Positions 1 to 8,046 of a stretch of DNA of 42,894 nt are shown here, piece by piece; position 1 is the stretch's first letter; every line of letters starts with the position of its first letter. The notes beneath the pieces are model-generated. The model searched no databases, was not told the DNA's origin, and saw only the letters and a program-made list of their open reading frames with translations. This stretch comes from CAZWDO01 sp964632485 [NCBI: uncultured bacterium] (GTDB taxonomy: Bacteria; JAGOEH01). The position numbers were made by a program, and so were the translations under genes. The stretch is taken from contig CAZWDO010000003.1 in the NCBI GenBank assembly GCA_964632485.1, positions 77,786-120,679 on the forward strand, written 5' to 3'.

Positions 1-3
1 TGT

Positions 4-972
4 TTAGGTCTCTTCATGGGCCCGAAGAAAATTTGGTGTTGTTTCTACCTCTTCATATTGGGTGAGTCCTAAGAAAACGACATTGTAAAGATGCTGGACC
101 AGGATATAAAAGACGATAGGAATGGCCCCGGCAGAATTAAAAAAAGTTAAAACTACCCACAAAATTAGCGATGTGTTGCGGTAACCCATTACAAACGAAA
201 AAATAATTCCTGTTTTTAGTTTTTGACCCAGCCAAAAACCACAGGAGTAATTCATGGATACTAACAGGAAAACAGTGACTAACGATAATTCCGGCCAGGG
301 GATTCCGCTTTTTTTTATATAAGCGGACGCGAGATTGACCGCGACAAATATGATGAATACAATGGCAAATGAATTGAAATAACGGAAAGTGGAACTAAAT
401 TTAATCAGGCTGGTTTTGGGAATTATTTTTTTTAAACTCCAGGCTAATATAAAAGGAATAAACATTATCAGTATTAATCGGGCAAAAAGCTTAACCAGAT
501 TGCTTTGTTCCAGGTTAGTATTTAAAAAGAGACCGCTTATAAGCGGAATCATTACAATCGCCAGCAAATTTTGGATCAAAACGTCCCAAGCAACGAATTC
601 GACATCCCGATCAATTTTTTGCGCCAGAAGAACAGCGCCCAAAGCAGTGGGCGCAATTGCTATTAGCAAAAAACCGGGGAATAATTCAGTTGGATACCAG
701 GCTTGAATGAGGGTGATACAGATCACAGGCACTACCGCATAACGCCAGATGCTTGAAATGAACGCCCTTTTGAGAAAAATCCGCCAGTTGTTCTCAAACT
801 CAATATTTAGAAAGGAAAAAAAAAGAGATACGCCTAAAGCGAATGGGAGATAATCTTTCAGCGCATTCATGGATGGCAGTAGATATCCTATCGTCATCGC
901 CGCTAAAATCGATAAAGATAAAAAATGTTTAGCGAGTACAGTATTGCCGCGCTTAAAATTAAAATTATTCAT
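4..972 (-). CDS. Bile acid:sodium symporter (BASS/SBF)-family membrane transporter
   Basis: A very hydrophobic protein of about 322 residues with roughly nine or ten predicted membrane segments. The late motif GYRNTSLILW and the Pro/Gly-rich helix around APTALGAVLLAQ resemble the BASS superfamily (bile acid/sodium symporters, ArsB-like and pantothenate-type relatives), which couple organic-anion or metalloid transport to sodium. The substrate cannot be told from sequence. The frame opens at a TTG at 1008, but the first ATG at 972 fits the family N-terminus better. Neither start has a clear Shine-Dalgarno sequence. The TTG itself lies in a TTGACA box that could be a -35 element. The gene diverges from the repeat-protein locus, so a functional link is not implied. 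The stop is inside the window, so the gene is complete. Confidence 0.75.
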   Translation of the reverse strand: MNNFNFKRGNTVLAKHFLSLSILAAMTIGYLLPSMNALKDYLPFALGVSLFFSFLNIEFENNWRIFLKRAFISSIWRYAVVPVICITLIQAWYPTELFPGFLLIAIAPTALGAVLLAQKIDRDVEFVAWDVLIQNLLAIVMIPLISGLFLNTNLEQSNLVKLFARLILIMFIPFILAWSLKKIIPKTSLIKFSSTFRYFNSFAIVFIIFVAVNLASAYIKKSGIPWPELSLVTVFLLVSMNYSCGFWLGQKLKTGIIFSFVMGYRNTSLILWVVLTFFNSAGAIPIVFYILVQHLYNVVFLGLTQYEEVETTPNFLRAHEET

Positions 973-1033
973 GGAGGTTAATCTATTAAAAAATAAGTTG
1001 TTTGTCAAGATGAAAAAAATGAATTAATAGCTC

Positions 1034-1062
1034 TTGACTTTTTATTTAAAAATGTTATTATA
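1034..1062 (+). promoter_or_regulatory. Sigma-70-type promoter of repeat-protein locus 1
   Basis: TTGACT (1034-1039), a 17-base spacer and ATTATA (1057-1062). The same TTGACT-N17-ATTATA layout occurs upstream of the second repeat-protein gene (16532-16560, minus strand), which supports both. The predicted transcript would carry the PqqD-like remnant ahead of the repeat-protein gene. Confidence 0.5.
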
Positions 1063-1135
1063 TATGTAAGATGCAAAATAAGGTTATAATGAGATAAGCT
1101 GGTTATAAATTCCGAACCGGAGGAGAATCGTTTAA

Positions 1136-1306
1136 ATGAAGTTAGTAAAAATTAATATCGAAAATAGGGACATAGTTTATATTACTGAGCATGTTATATT
1201 CCCTTAGAAGGATAATGGCCTATTATTATTCAATACCAGAAACAACAACCTTATGGCGATCTGTGAAACTGAAAGAGATTTCAAAGAGGGGGTCATTGAT
1301 GGTTAG
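1136..1306 (+). pseudogene. Possible broken PqqD/RRE-like leader-recognition domain
   Basis: An ATG at 1136 sits behind a strong GGAGGAG. It opens a 23-codon frame that ends in TAG at 1205. The same frame then continues for 32 codons to a second TAG at 1304. Read through, it gives about 55 residues, including a hydrophobic strand, then DNGLLLFNTRNNNLMAI and a short acidic helix. This layout resembles the start of PqqD-like domains (strand, strand, LLFN..., helix), which bind RiPP leader peptides and often sit next to precursor genes. TAG is used as an ordinary stop in this genome (for example at 14465), so recoding is unlikely. A nonsense mutation, a sequencing error, or a genuine 23-residue peptide are the alternatives. 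The C-terminal helices of a full PqqD are missing. The family assignment is tentative. Confidence 0.3.
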
Positions 1307-1372
1307 CGGTATTGAAGAAAAAACGATGATGAAAAAATAACTTAATTATAAATTAAATTAGGAGAAATTAAG

Positions 1373-2170
1373 ATGAGTGTCAAAAAAAGCTACAATCCAC
1401 CGGAAATATTTAGTTTTAATATGCTGTCCAGCCAAACCCTCGGTCAGACATCCTGCGCTGACGGCAGCTCAACCGTCAACTGCCTTGCCGGTTATAATAC
1501 TGCCGGCGCTTGTAATACCGGACCTTCTGCCGTTAATGTCTGCAATTCGGGAAATCAGGCATCCGGGTACTGTTATAATGGGGGAAGCGCCGGATTTGAT
1601 TGCTTGCCCGGTACGAATGCCGGATTTCGGTGTAATGCCGGAGGTAATCCTGCTGATAGAACTGGATGCCTGGGAGGCAGCAGTACTAGTTCTCCATGTC
1701 TTGGAGGATCTTCCCCTACGAATACTTATCGTTGCAATGCAGGAGGTAATCCCAGTATTCCAACATGCGCCAATGGAAATTTTCCTGATAGTTATGCCTG
1801 CGCGGTAGGGGATGACGCTGAACGGGAACCGACTTGCACCGGTGGAAACAATCCGGAAAGTGGCCCGTGCAATTCGGGTAACACAGCAACTGGAGCGCTC
1901 GGATGTCAAAACGGATCTACTCCTGTGGGACAACAGTGCGCCCATGGTGAGGATCTTTGTACGCCCGGAGGCTCTGACTCCAGCGAACATGAATGCAGTA
2001 ACGGTAATTTTGCGGGTCCCCAGGAATGCTCCGCAGGGGGTAATCCGGAATCAAACTCATGCATTAACGGTTTTGGAGAAGAAGGCTGTCAAAACGGCTC
2101 CTATCCGGCGGATTATAATTGTGATAATGGTGGCAGCGATGATGCTTGTATTTCTGGATCTTCAACATAA
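1373..2170 (+). CDS. CxxG-repeat protein 1, candidate RiPP-like precursor (265 aa)
   Basis: I do not recognise a named family. Residues 1-26 form a leader-like segment, KKSYNPPEIFSF followed by NMLSSQTLGQT. From residue 28 to the end, the chain is 23 consecutive CxxG units spaced mostly 9-12 residues (C28, C37, C47 ... C259), rich in Gly, Asn, Ser and Pro, with variants such as CNAGGNP and CNSGNxA. There are no other cysteines, no signal peptide and no membrane segment. AGGAGA sits 7 bases before the ATG. The YxxP pattern near the N-terminus resembles RiPP leaders read by PqqD-type domains, and the next gene (15 bases on) is an HPr-kinase-like protein. The array could be modified at Cys or Ser, or fold as a Cys-ladder beta-solenoid. 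A paralogue of exactly the same length lies at 15504-16301. That the gene is real is near certain; its function is inferred. Confidence 0.85.
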   Translation: MSVKKSYNPPEIFSFNMLSSQTLGQTSCADGSSTVNCLAGYNTAGACNTGPSAVNVCNSGNQASGYCYNGGSAGFDCLPGTNAGFRCNAGGNPADRTGCLGGSSTSSPCLGGSSPTNTYRCNAGGNPSIPTCANGNFPDSYACAVGDDAEREPTCTGGNNPESGPCNSGNTATGALGCQNGSTPVGQQCAHGEDLCTPGGSDSSEHECSNGNFAGPQECSAGGNPESNSCINGFGEEGCQNGSYPADYNCDNGGSDDACISGSST

Positions 2171-2185
2171 TTTTCTCTAAGTCCG

Positions 2186-3202
2186 ATGCTTAATTTTATC
2201 AGGCGCTTTTGCGGCCGATCGCAAACCAGCTCTGTGGTGTTGGATTTTAACGGTTTTAAAATCAAGCTTTGTCTTATTACTAAGCATCAATTAAAACCAA
2301 AATATCATTCCTTTATCCATCCCTCTGGCATCAGCAGCGATATAGTCATCGATTGCCGTCAATTATCTCCCGGAACTTCTGAGGCATGCCATGATCTACA
2401 ATTGAATTCCTATCTTAAAAATTATTATTTCCACTTCCGCGGTTCCTTCGCTGACCATGGAATAGATCAACAGGATATCAATTTGAAACGGATTGTTGAT
2501 CCGGACTATTACCCCCTTTATAATCGCTTCTGCTGTCAGTTCCTCCACGGGTTAAACTGGCCGGATGAGTTGGTCATTCTCCCTCTATCCAATTATTGTA
2601 TTTTATACTATCCTGCAGAAAAAAAAGGGATATATTCCTGGCGAAACCAATATCAAACTAATTTTATTATTTCAGAAAATCTTTTTTATTTAACGCTATC
2701 TCAATATCTGGCGAAGCAGAATGGCGTTTTTTTTCACGGCAGCGCCGTTTTGTATCGTAACCAGGCCTATTTGTTTCTGGCTGAATCAGGCGGAGGAAAA
2801 AGTACTATATTGAACCTATGTAAAGAATGCCAATACTTTTCAGATGATGGTGTGGCTCTGATTAACCAGGACAATCAATTTAAGGTCCTGCCTACGCCTT
2901 TTAGTCATTTTTCTCATTCCTCCTCTTCGCAAGTCACGACCCCCCATTTAATCCAATCAATATTTATTCTGAAAAAAAATACTTTTAACTCGATTGAACC
3001 GGTTAGCAGAATGGAGGCTTTACCGATGATGCTACATCATCTCCATTATTACTTTTTCATGCCTCCCAGCCTATCGCGTAACGTTTTCGAAACGTGTTAT
3101 CAAATCATTTCCAAGGTTCCTGTTCATTACCTGAATTTTCATATCCGCGATGATTCTGTTTTTGAAGATATTTACCGTTTTTTGAATACGGTGAATCCAT
3201 GA
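2186..3202 (+). CDS. HPr-kinase-like P-loop protein 1, partner of CxxG-repeat protein 1
   Basis: 338 residues. The C-terminal half carries the HprK-type core: FHGSAV with His184, Walker A ESGGGKST at 200-207, and SDDG at 219-222. The N-terminal 170 residues are unlike HprK and probably form a substrate-binding region. Bacterial HprK phosphorylates a serine on HPr. Related kinases in lasso-peptide and other RiPP clusters phosphorylate serine in the precursor. No HPr or sugar-PTS gene is near, so the adjacent Ser-rich repeat protein is the likely partner. The start lies 15 bases after the upstream stop without an obvious Shine-Dalgarno sequence, suggesting translational coupling. The gene ends 39 bases from the convergent radical SAM gene. 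The homologous protein at 14543-15493 has the same position relative to its repeat gene. Confidence 0.75.
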   Translation: MLNFIRRFCGRSQTSSVVLDFNGFKIKLCLITKHQLKPKYHSFIHPSGISSDIVIDCRQLSPGTSEACHDLQLNSYLKNYYFHFRGSFADHGIDQQDINLKRIVDPDYYPLYNRFCCQFLHGLNWPDELVILPLSNYCILYYPAEKKGIYSWRNQYQTNFIISENLFYLTLSQYLAKQNGVFFHGSAVLYRNQAYLFLAESGGGKSTILNLCKECQYFSDDGVALINQDNQFKVLPTPFSHFSHSSSSQVTTPHLIQSIFILKKNTFNSIEPVSRMEALPMMLHHLHYYFFMPPSLSRNVFETCYQIISKVPVHYLNFHIRDDSVFEDIYRFLNTVNP

Positions 3203-3241
3203 ATTCAGTATCGCATCAAAATCCATCTGTTTATGCGCATC

Positions 3242-6010
3242 CTATTGATGTTTACATACTGCAATCAGATAATCACTCTCAGTATTATTTTTTTTATTTA
3301 GCGGTGTGATGTTACGATCAATCTGACCATAAAGCGCATAATCAAACCTTCCTTCCAACAGTTGGACAAACTCTTCCAAATTTAATTCTTTGACATGATG
3401 GGGATTGCTGCTTGCGCCTTTTTTTCGGTTTGGGGTCGAAATGATTGCCGTTCCATTCGGCTTGAGTATGTTTTTAATTATCTGTATAAACCATTCCTGA
3501 TCATATAAATGCTCAATTATTTCAAAAGCGATGACTCCATCAAATTGTTCAGAATAAGGGTACTCAAAAACGTCTCCCTGCTCAAACTTCAATATTGAAG
3601 TCTGATAGTTTTCACGGGCATGATAGACCGCTTCCTTATTTTTATCCAATCCAAATCCGGAAGTAATGGATTTTTGTAACACATATAATCCATAGCCTGA
3701 TCCAGAGCCAAGATCGATGAGATTTCCTTTCAGAAATGGTTTAGCAAAAAGATAACGGGCGACATGCTCCTTAATTACTTGACCAAAACAGAATCGATCA
3801 AGCTTGGGCGCGATGCGTTCCGGATAGAACCTGTTGCGATATATCTTCAACAGCCAGTTATCGCTGGTTTCAAAATCAATCACTTCTTTTTTATAAAAAT
3901 ATTTTAGTTTCCAACCGTTTTGGTTGATTATATCCGTATCCCAGAACAGATCAAATATTTCCTGCAAGATGACCGGGGATAATTCCGGATTGATAATAGG
4001 AAAAAAGTTTCCATTCAATTCTTCATAATCACAGCTCCGAAAAAAATTTCGGTAATTATTATACTCTTCAGTCTGAGGAATTGGAGTGAAGATCATCAAT
4101 GTTGCAGTCCCACCCAGCTTATGAGCAAAAATAATGGAATCGATAATCTCCTCCACAGTCTGTTCAGGAAGTCCGATGATAATATAGAATAAATATCTTA
4201 ATCGATACTTTTTCAATATATTCACCTGTTCGAAAATTTTGGTCATTTTGGCCGGCTTATGAAAGCGGTGATAATAAACATGGTATGAAGCGCTCTCCAA
4301 AGGTATAAAAAAACCTTCCAACTGATTGATCTTGAAAAAATGCTGAAAAAAATCATCGGTAAGCTTATCAATCTGAAACCCGTAAGAGCCATCGATGCTA
4401 ACCGGATACTGATTATCAATTAAATAATGAAGGAATTTCATCAGATTGTTTTTAGCCAGCATCAAATTGCTATCCCAAACCATGAATTCCCTGATCCCTA
4501 ACTGATAATAGTATTGAAACTCATTTATAATCTTTTCATAAGAATAGAAGATCAACTGGTTTTCAACTTTTGGCACCGCGCAGTAACTGCACTGATTCGG
4601 ACAGCCTTTGATAAACCTCATAATTGCCCTATCAGGCAGATAGTCTAACAATTGCATCAGCGGATAATAATTATGAGCGTCCTCAAACTCTCCACAATGC
4701 GCATGATCGCATTCGGGGAAGCTGAATCCATCGGGAATCAGGATTGCCGCCGGCCCGCCGATCGTTACCCGGCACTGAGGAAACATCATTTTAATGATCC
4801 GGGCAATTTTTTTAATATTGTAAATATGATATGTAAATGTAGCCGTTATCATCACTTCATCAGGAATATCATTCCTTGATTTCAAGTCATTCAGCATTTT
4901 TCTGAATCCACTGTAAGGCAATCCGTAATGATAAATCGGTTTTTCTAAATTTTCCAGTTTTTTCTGTCCTAATTTCACAGCGTACCCATAATAGTATGGC
5001 ATAAAATCATAAAAATATACATCATGTCCCTGAATCAATAAATAATGTGCAATTCTAAGCAATCCAGTCGGAATATTTCTTCCAATGGAAGTGGACATAT
5101 ACTTCCAATACTCAGGCGTATCTCTTACGGGAGGATTAATTAGCAGGTATTTTCGGGGTTCCTTTTTCTGTTTGGATTCAAAGAAAAAATATCCGCTGTT
5201 CTTGATCCGCAAATCGGGAAGATTCAGTTTATGATAGTTCAATTCATCGAAAATTCCTTGCCTGATAGAGGGATGATGACGCCATTTTTCTTTCAGGCGA
5301 ACTAAATTTTTAATACACTGAGAAACCCTTCTCTCGCTTTGAAACGATACCCCATTGATATGAGTGATGTATATATTTTTGCTGATTCCAGTTTCAAATC
5401 CGAATTCTTTTGCTCGCCAGCAGAAATCGACATCCTCAAAGTACCCATACCCAAAATCCGGATCAAATCCACCTATCAAATCCGTCACCTGTTTTCTGAT
5501 CATCATACAGAAACCAAATATAAAATCACATTTTTGGATCGCCTGAAGCGTCGGTATCCCGACAATGAATTTGTTGAATGCATTTACATCTTTCTGAGTG
5601 ATTTTTTCTCCAAGGTTTACATATCCCGAATAATTAAAAAAAGGGATATTCGTCAATGGACCCAAAACTCCCAGTTTGTCGTCGCTTCTTATGGCATTTA
5701 GCATTAATTCCAGCCATTGGGGCGCTAATGCAATATCATTATTAAGTATGACTTTATAATCTGCATCGCTAAATTGTAACCCGCGGTTCACGCTGTATAT
5801 AAACCCGCGATTGATGCGATTGGTAATTAATTTAACATGGAGAGTATCCCGCATATCGTTGAATCCGTCAGGAAATGGTACATTACTGCAGTCATTGATC
5901 ATAATAACCCGATAATTCGGGTATTGGGTATATTCTCTTATCTTTTTCAACAAACGCAGTGTCAAAGTCAAATGATTAAAAAAAGGAATAATTATATCTA
6001 CACTTTCCAT
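3242..6010 (-). CDS. GT2 - B12-type radical SAM - methyltransferase fusion protein
   Basis: 922 residues in three parts. Residues 1 to about 270 are a family-2 glycosyltransferase: VDIIIPFFN start, LNNDIAL at 89-95, and FEDVDFCWR at 191-199. Residues about 285-450 look like the Rossmann-type cobalamin-binding domain of B12 radical SAM enzymes (KYLLINPP start, TIGGPAA at 416-422). Residues about 460-690 are the radical SAM core with CxxxCxxC at C470, C474 and C477. Residues about 730-922 are a class I SAM methyltransferase (DLGSGSGYG at 766-774, FEIIEHL at 829-835). Such B12 enzymes often methylate unactivated carbons. The gene is last in a five-gene glycosyltransferase operon, 25 bases after the previous gene. 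The substrate is unknown: the nearby Cys-repeat protein or a surface glycan are both possible. The three-domain order itself is clear from the sequence. Confidence 0.85.
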   Translation of the reverse strand: MESVDIIIPFFNHLTLTLRLLKKIREYTQYPNYRVIMINDCSNVPFPDGFNDMRDTLHVKLITNRINRGFIYSVNRGLQFSDADYKVILNNDIALAPQWLELMLNAIRSDDKLGVLGPLTNIPFFNYSGYVNLGEKITQKDVNAFNKFIVGIPTLQAIQKCDFIFGFCMMIRKQVTDLIGGFDPDFGYGYFEDVDFCWRAKEFGFETGISKNIYITHINGVSFQSERRVSQCIKNLVRLKEKWRHHPSIRQGIFDELNYHKLNLPDLRIKNSGYFFFESKQKKEPRKYLLINPPVRDTPEYWKYMSTSIGRNIPTGLLRIAHYLLIQGHDVYFYDFMPYYYGYAVKLGQKKLENLEKPIYHYGLPYSGFRKMLNDLKSRNDIPDEVMITATFTYHIYNIKKIARIIKMMFPQCRVTIGGPAAILIPDGFSFPECDHAHCGEFEDAHNYYPLMQLLDYLPDRAIMRFIKGCPNQCSYCAVPKVENQLIFYSYEKIINEFQYYYQLGIREFMVWDSNLMLAKNNLMKFLHYLIDNQYPVSIDGSYGFQIDKLTDDFFQHFFKINQLEGFFIPLESASYHVYYHRFHKPAKMTKIFEQVNILKKYRLRYLFYIIIGLPEQTVEEIIDSIIFAHKLGGTATLMIFTPIPQTEEYNNYRNFFRSCDYEELNGNFFPIINPELSPVILQEIFDLFWDTDIINQNGWKLKYFYKKEVIDFETSDNWLLKIYRNRFYPERIAPKLDRFCFGQVIKEHVARYLFAKPFLKGNLIDLGSGSGYGLYVLQKSITSGFGLDKNKEAVYHARENYQTSILKFEQGDVFEYPYSEQFDGVIAFEIIEHLYDQEWFIQIIKNILKPNGTAIISTPNRKKGASSNPHHVKELNLEEFVQLLEGRFDYALYGQIDRNITPLNKKNNTESDYLIAVCKHQ

Positions 6011-6035
6011 TTAATCCTCTTTGGAGTGAATTGGT

Positions 6036-6920
6036 TTATGATCGACTGTTATTCGCCGGGGGCGCTTCTTTTATTACACTCCCGTACGATGGGGAGTTGC
6101 AACTGTTAAACCATTGTTTCAGAAGGTAATTCAATAAAAATGAATAAGGATTGTTCTTTATTTGACTGATCAGTCCGATCACTTTTGACCGGAAAGAATT
6201 CTCAACCTTATGCCAGATGGGAGTATCGCTCAGTAGGTGAAGATGGAAATTAATGATTGGCTTTTTCTCAAGATATAATCCATCATCATGAGAATCGATC
6301 CGATTGATCAGGGGATATTTCCAGGCTCCGATATTGCAAGTATCAGGGAATACAGTATATTGATACTGGCCGGTATTGAGCACAATCTCCAGTGGTTTTT
6401 GATCTACAAAATATTTGCGTTCGTTTATGATTTTCCCCCAGTCCTCCACAAACTTCATATTCCTGACTAACACCATACCGCTATTATACTTGCCGACATA
6501 ATCCAATGTTTTAACCTTAAGAATGGAGAAATGGCCGGTTTGATCCGAAACCATGACATCATAGTGGCTTGAAAGAAACTCATTAAAAATGGATTGGACC
6601 GAATATAAAAACAACAGATCGCAGTCAAGTAAAAAAGCATATCCGTTCTGACGGATTGATTCCATGCAAACTGTTATTTTATGCGATACAATCCGGAGGA
6701 AGTTATCCTGTTTTTCGAGTTTAAGGTGATGACCATCCGAGCAATCGATAATTGGGATAGTCCTGATATTTGGACAGAAAGAGAGTCTTTCAGCAGAAAA
6801 AAAATCCGTCGCCACAATCCATTCGCAGGGCTGGAATAATTCGAGGCTGGTTTTCATCAACATGAACTCATTAACCGTGCGTTGCGTACATACACACGTA
6901 AAAACGATGGCTTTATGCAT
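6036..6920 (-). CDS. GT-A-fold nucleotide-diphospho-sugar transferase-like protein
   Basis: 294 residues. A DxD-type metal/nucleotide motif is seen in LLDCDLLFL near residue 100, followed by YNSGMVLVRN and later DQKPLEIVLN. This layout resembles GT8/GT77-type and related nucleotide-diphospho-sugar transferases. The N-terminus (KAIVFTCVCTQRTVNEFMLM) fits the first strand of that fold. No membrane segment is evident, so it is probably cytoplasmic or peripheral. The start ATG overlaps the end of the upstream gene by 8 bases, so the two are co-translated. The sugar and acceptor cannot be told. Its place between a GT4 enzyme and the GT2/radical SAM fusion implies work on the same glycan or glycosylated product. 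Confidence 0.65.
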   Translation of the reverse strand: MHKAIVFTCVCTQRTVNEFMLMKTSLELFQPCEWIVATDFFSAERLSFCPNIRTIPIIDCSDGHHLKLEKQDNFLRIVSHKITVCMESIRQNGYAFLLDCDLLFLYSVQSIFNEFLSSHYDVMVSDQTGHFSILKVKTLDYVGKYNSGMVLVRNMKFVEDWGKIINERKYFVDQKPLEIVLNTGQYQYTVFPDTCNIGAWKYPLINRIDSHDDGLYLEKKPIINFHLHLLSDTPIWHKVENSFRSKVIGLISQIKNNPYSFLLNYLLKQWFNSCNSPSYGSVIKEAPPANNSRS

Positions 6921-8046
6921 CTGAATCCCCAGAAGATTGAACGTGATTGAATAGTACTGAAGTCAATGGATTGAGGAAACAAAGCGCCTGACATTCGAGT
7001 TGTTCCAGCTTTTCCAGTAAAGGAGGAAATACATTGCGATAATCATAACAGCGGGAAACCAAGATGTTTTTTTCACCCATTTCCCGGGCTGGTTCCTGAT
7101 GATCCATGAACCAAACCAGTGATGATACCAGTTCTGCCATATCCACCTCATCGTTCCGAACAGAAACCAAATACCCGTTATCGCCATCCCTGATCAGTTC
7201 ATTCAAAGCCTGCCAATCGGTAGTGATCACAGGTAATCCGGACGCCATGGCTTCGATCACAACACGTCCGAATGTCTCGCCCTCAAAACTTGAGAGATGA
7301 ACCAGAATATCAGACTGTTTAAAAATAGCAAATTTCAATTGCGGTTGATCGATCAAATCGCCCCACCAGCGGACATTTGTCGATACCCCCCGCATCGAAA
7401 TCAATCGGATAATCGACAGATAATATTCTAATTTCTCTGGCAGATTGGAAATAATATGAAGCTGCCATTTTTTATTTTTAAACGCTTGCTGAATAGCCGG
7501 AATAATCCGGTGCAGATGCCGGTAGTTCTCCAGACGGCTGCAAAAAACAATCTGGAAAACATGTTGATTGCCCCCGGACCAGGGGATAATTTGACGTATC
7601 ATTTCAGAATCAATCGGAATCGGGAAATTAATGGATTGAAGTCCGGGAGCAAGCTCAGCCATACGGTCAGCCGTATAATGGCTGAAAGCCAGTAATAAAT
7701 CTTTATTACAGATCAATCCGGCGATTGAAATCCATCGGTGCTTCCAAGGTTCTATAATAAATGGAAAGAGAATGAACCCTATATCCAGATTGGATGCATA
7801 ACGATAGGAAAAGAAATCAAAAAGGATGAACACATCATTAAAAAAAATAAACCGAATTTCCTTTTTGACGACATCGTCAAACCAAATTTTAAGATTGGTT
7901 TTTCGTGGACTATACTTCAGAGGGATCATTTCTGCATACATGGAAAAATATTGTAACAGTTCGGTAATCGTAATTTTATGGCTGACATTTGAAAAACGCT
8001 GGATATCAAAATAAGCAATTTTCAGTTTGGGTGAAGTCTTAATCAT
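6913..8046 (-). CDS. GT4-family glycosyltransferase
   Basis: 377 residues with the GT-B C-terminal signature EGETFGRVVIEAMASGLPVI near residues 270-290. This is the E-x7-E motif that binds the nucleotide-sugar donor in GT4 enzymes, followed by DGDNGYLV. The middle segment FQIVFCSRLENYRHLHRIIPAI is the usual start of the donor domain. The N-terminal acceptor half is divergent. The start ATG is embedded in ATGA shared with the preceding gene's stop (4-base overlap), and the end overlaps the next gene by 8 bases. The operon organisation is therefore tight. Donor and acceptor are unknown. Confidence 0.8.
   Translation of the reverse strand: MIKTSPKLKIAYFDIQRFSNVSHKITITELLQYFSMYAEMIPLKYSPRKTNLKIWFDDVVKKEIRFIFFNDVFILFDFFSYRYASNLDIGFILFPFIIEPWKHRWISIAGLICNKDLLLAFSHYTADRMAELAPGLQSINFPIPIDSEMIRQIIPWSGGNQHVFQIVFCSRLENYRHLHRIIPAIQQAFKNKKWQLHIISNLPEKLEYYLSIIRLISMRGVSTNVRWWGDLIDQPQLKFAIFKQSDILVHLSSFEGETFGRVVIEAMASGLPVITTDWQALNELIRDGDNGYLVSVRNDEVDMAELVSSLVWFMDHQEPAREMGEKNILVSRCYDYRNVFPPLLEKLEQLECQALCFLNPLTSVLFNHVQSSGDSDA

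Noticed and set aside
1205-1207. TAG as a recoded sense codon (pyrrolysine or amber recoding)
   Set aside because: TAG ends a normal gene at 14465 and no recoding machinery is visible.
1469-1990. Long minus-strand and alternate plus-strand frames across the repeat-protein gene (also 1377-1808, 1812-2180, and 15800-16207 in copy 2)
   Set aside because: They are shadows created by the periodic CxxG codon pattern. The frame with a Shine-Dalgarno sequence and a regular protein repeat is clearly the coding one.
1373-2170. CRISPR-like or simple tandem DNA repeat
   Set aside because: The repetition is at protein level with variable 9-12 residue spacing; DNA units are not identical.
4571-4605. TTTTGGCACC on the plus strand as a further sigma-54 site
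   Set aside because: It is inside the radical SAM gene and the GG to GC spacing is wrong.
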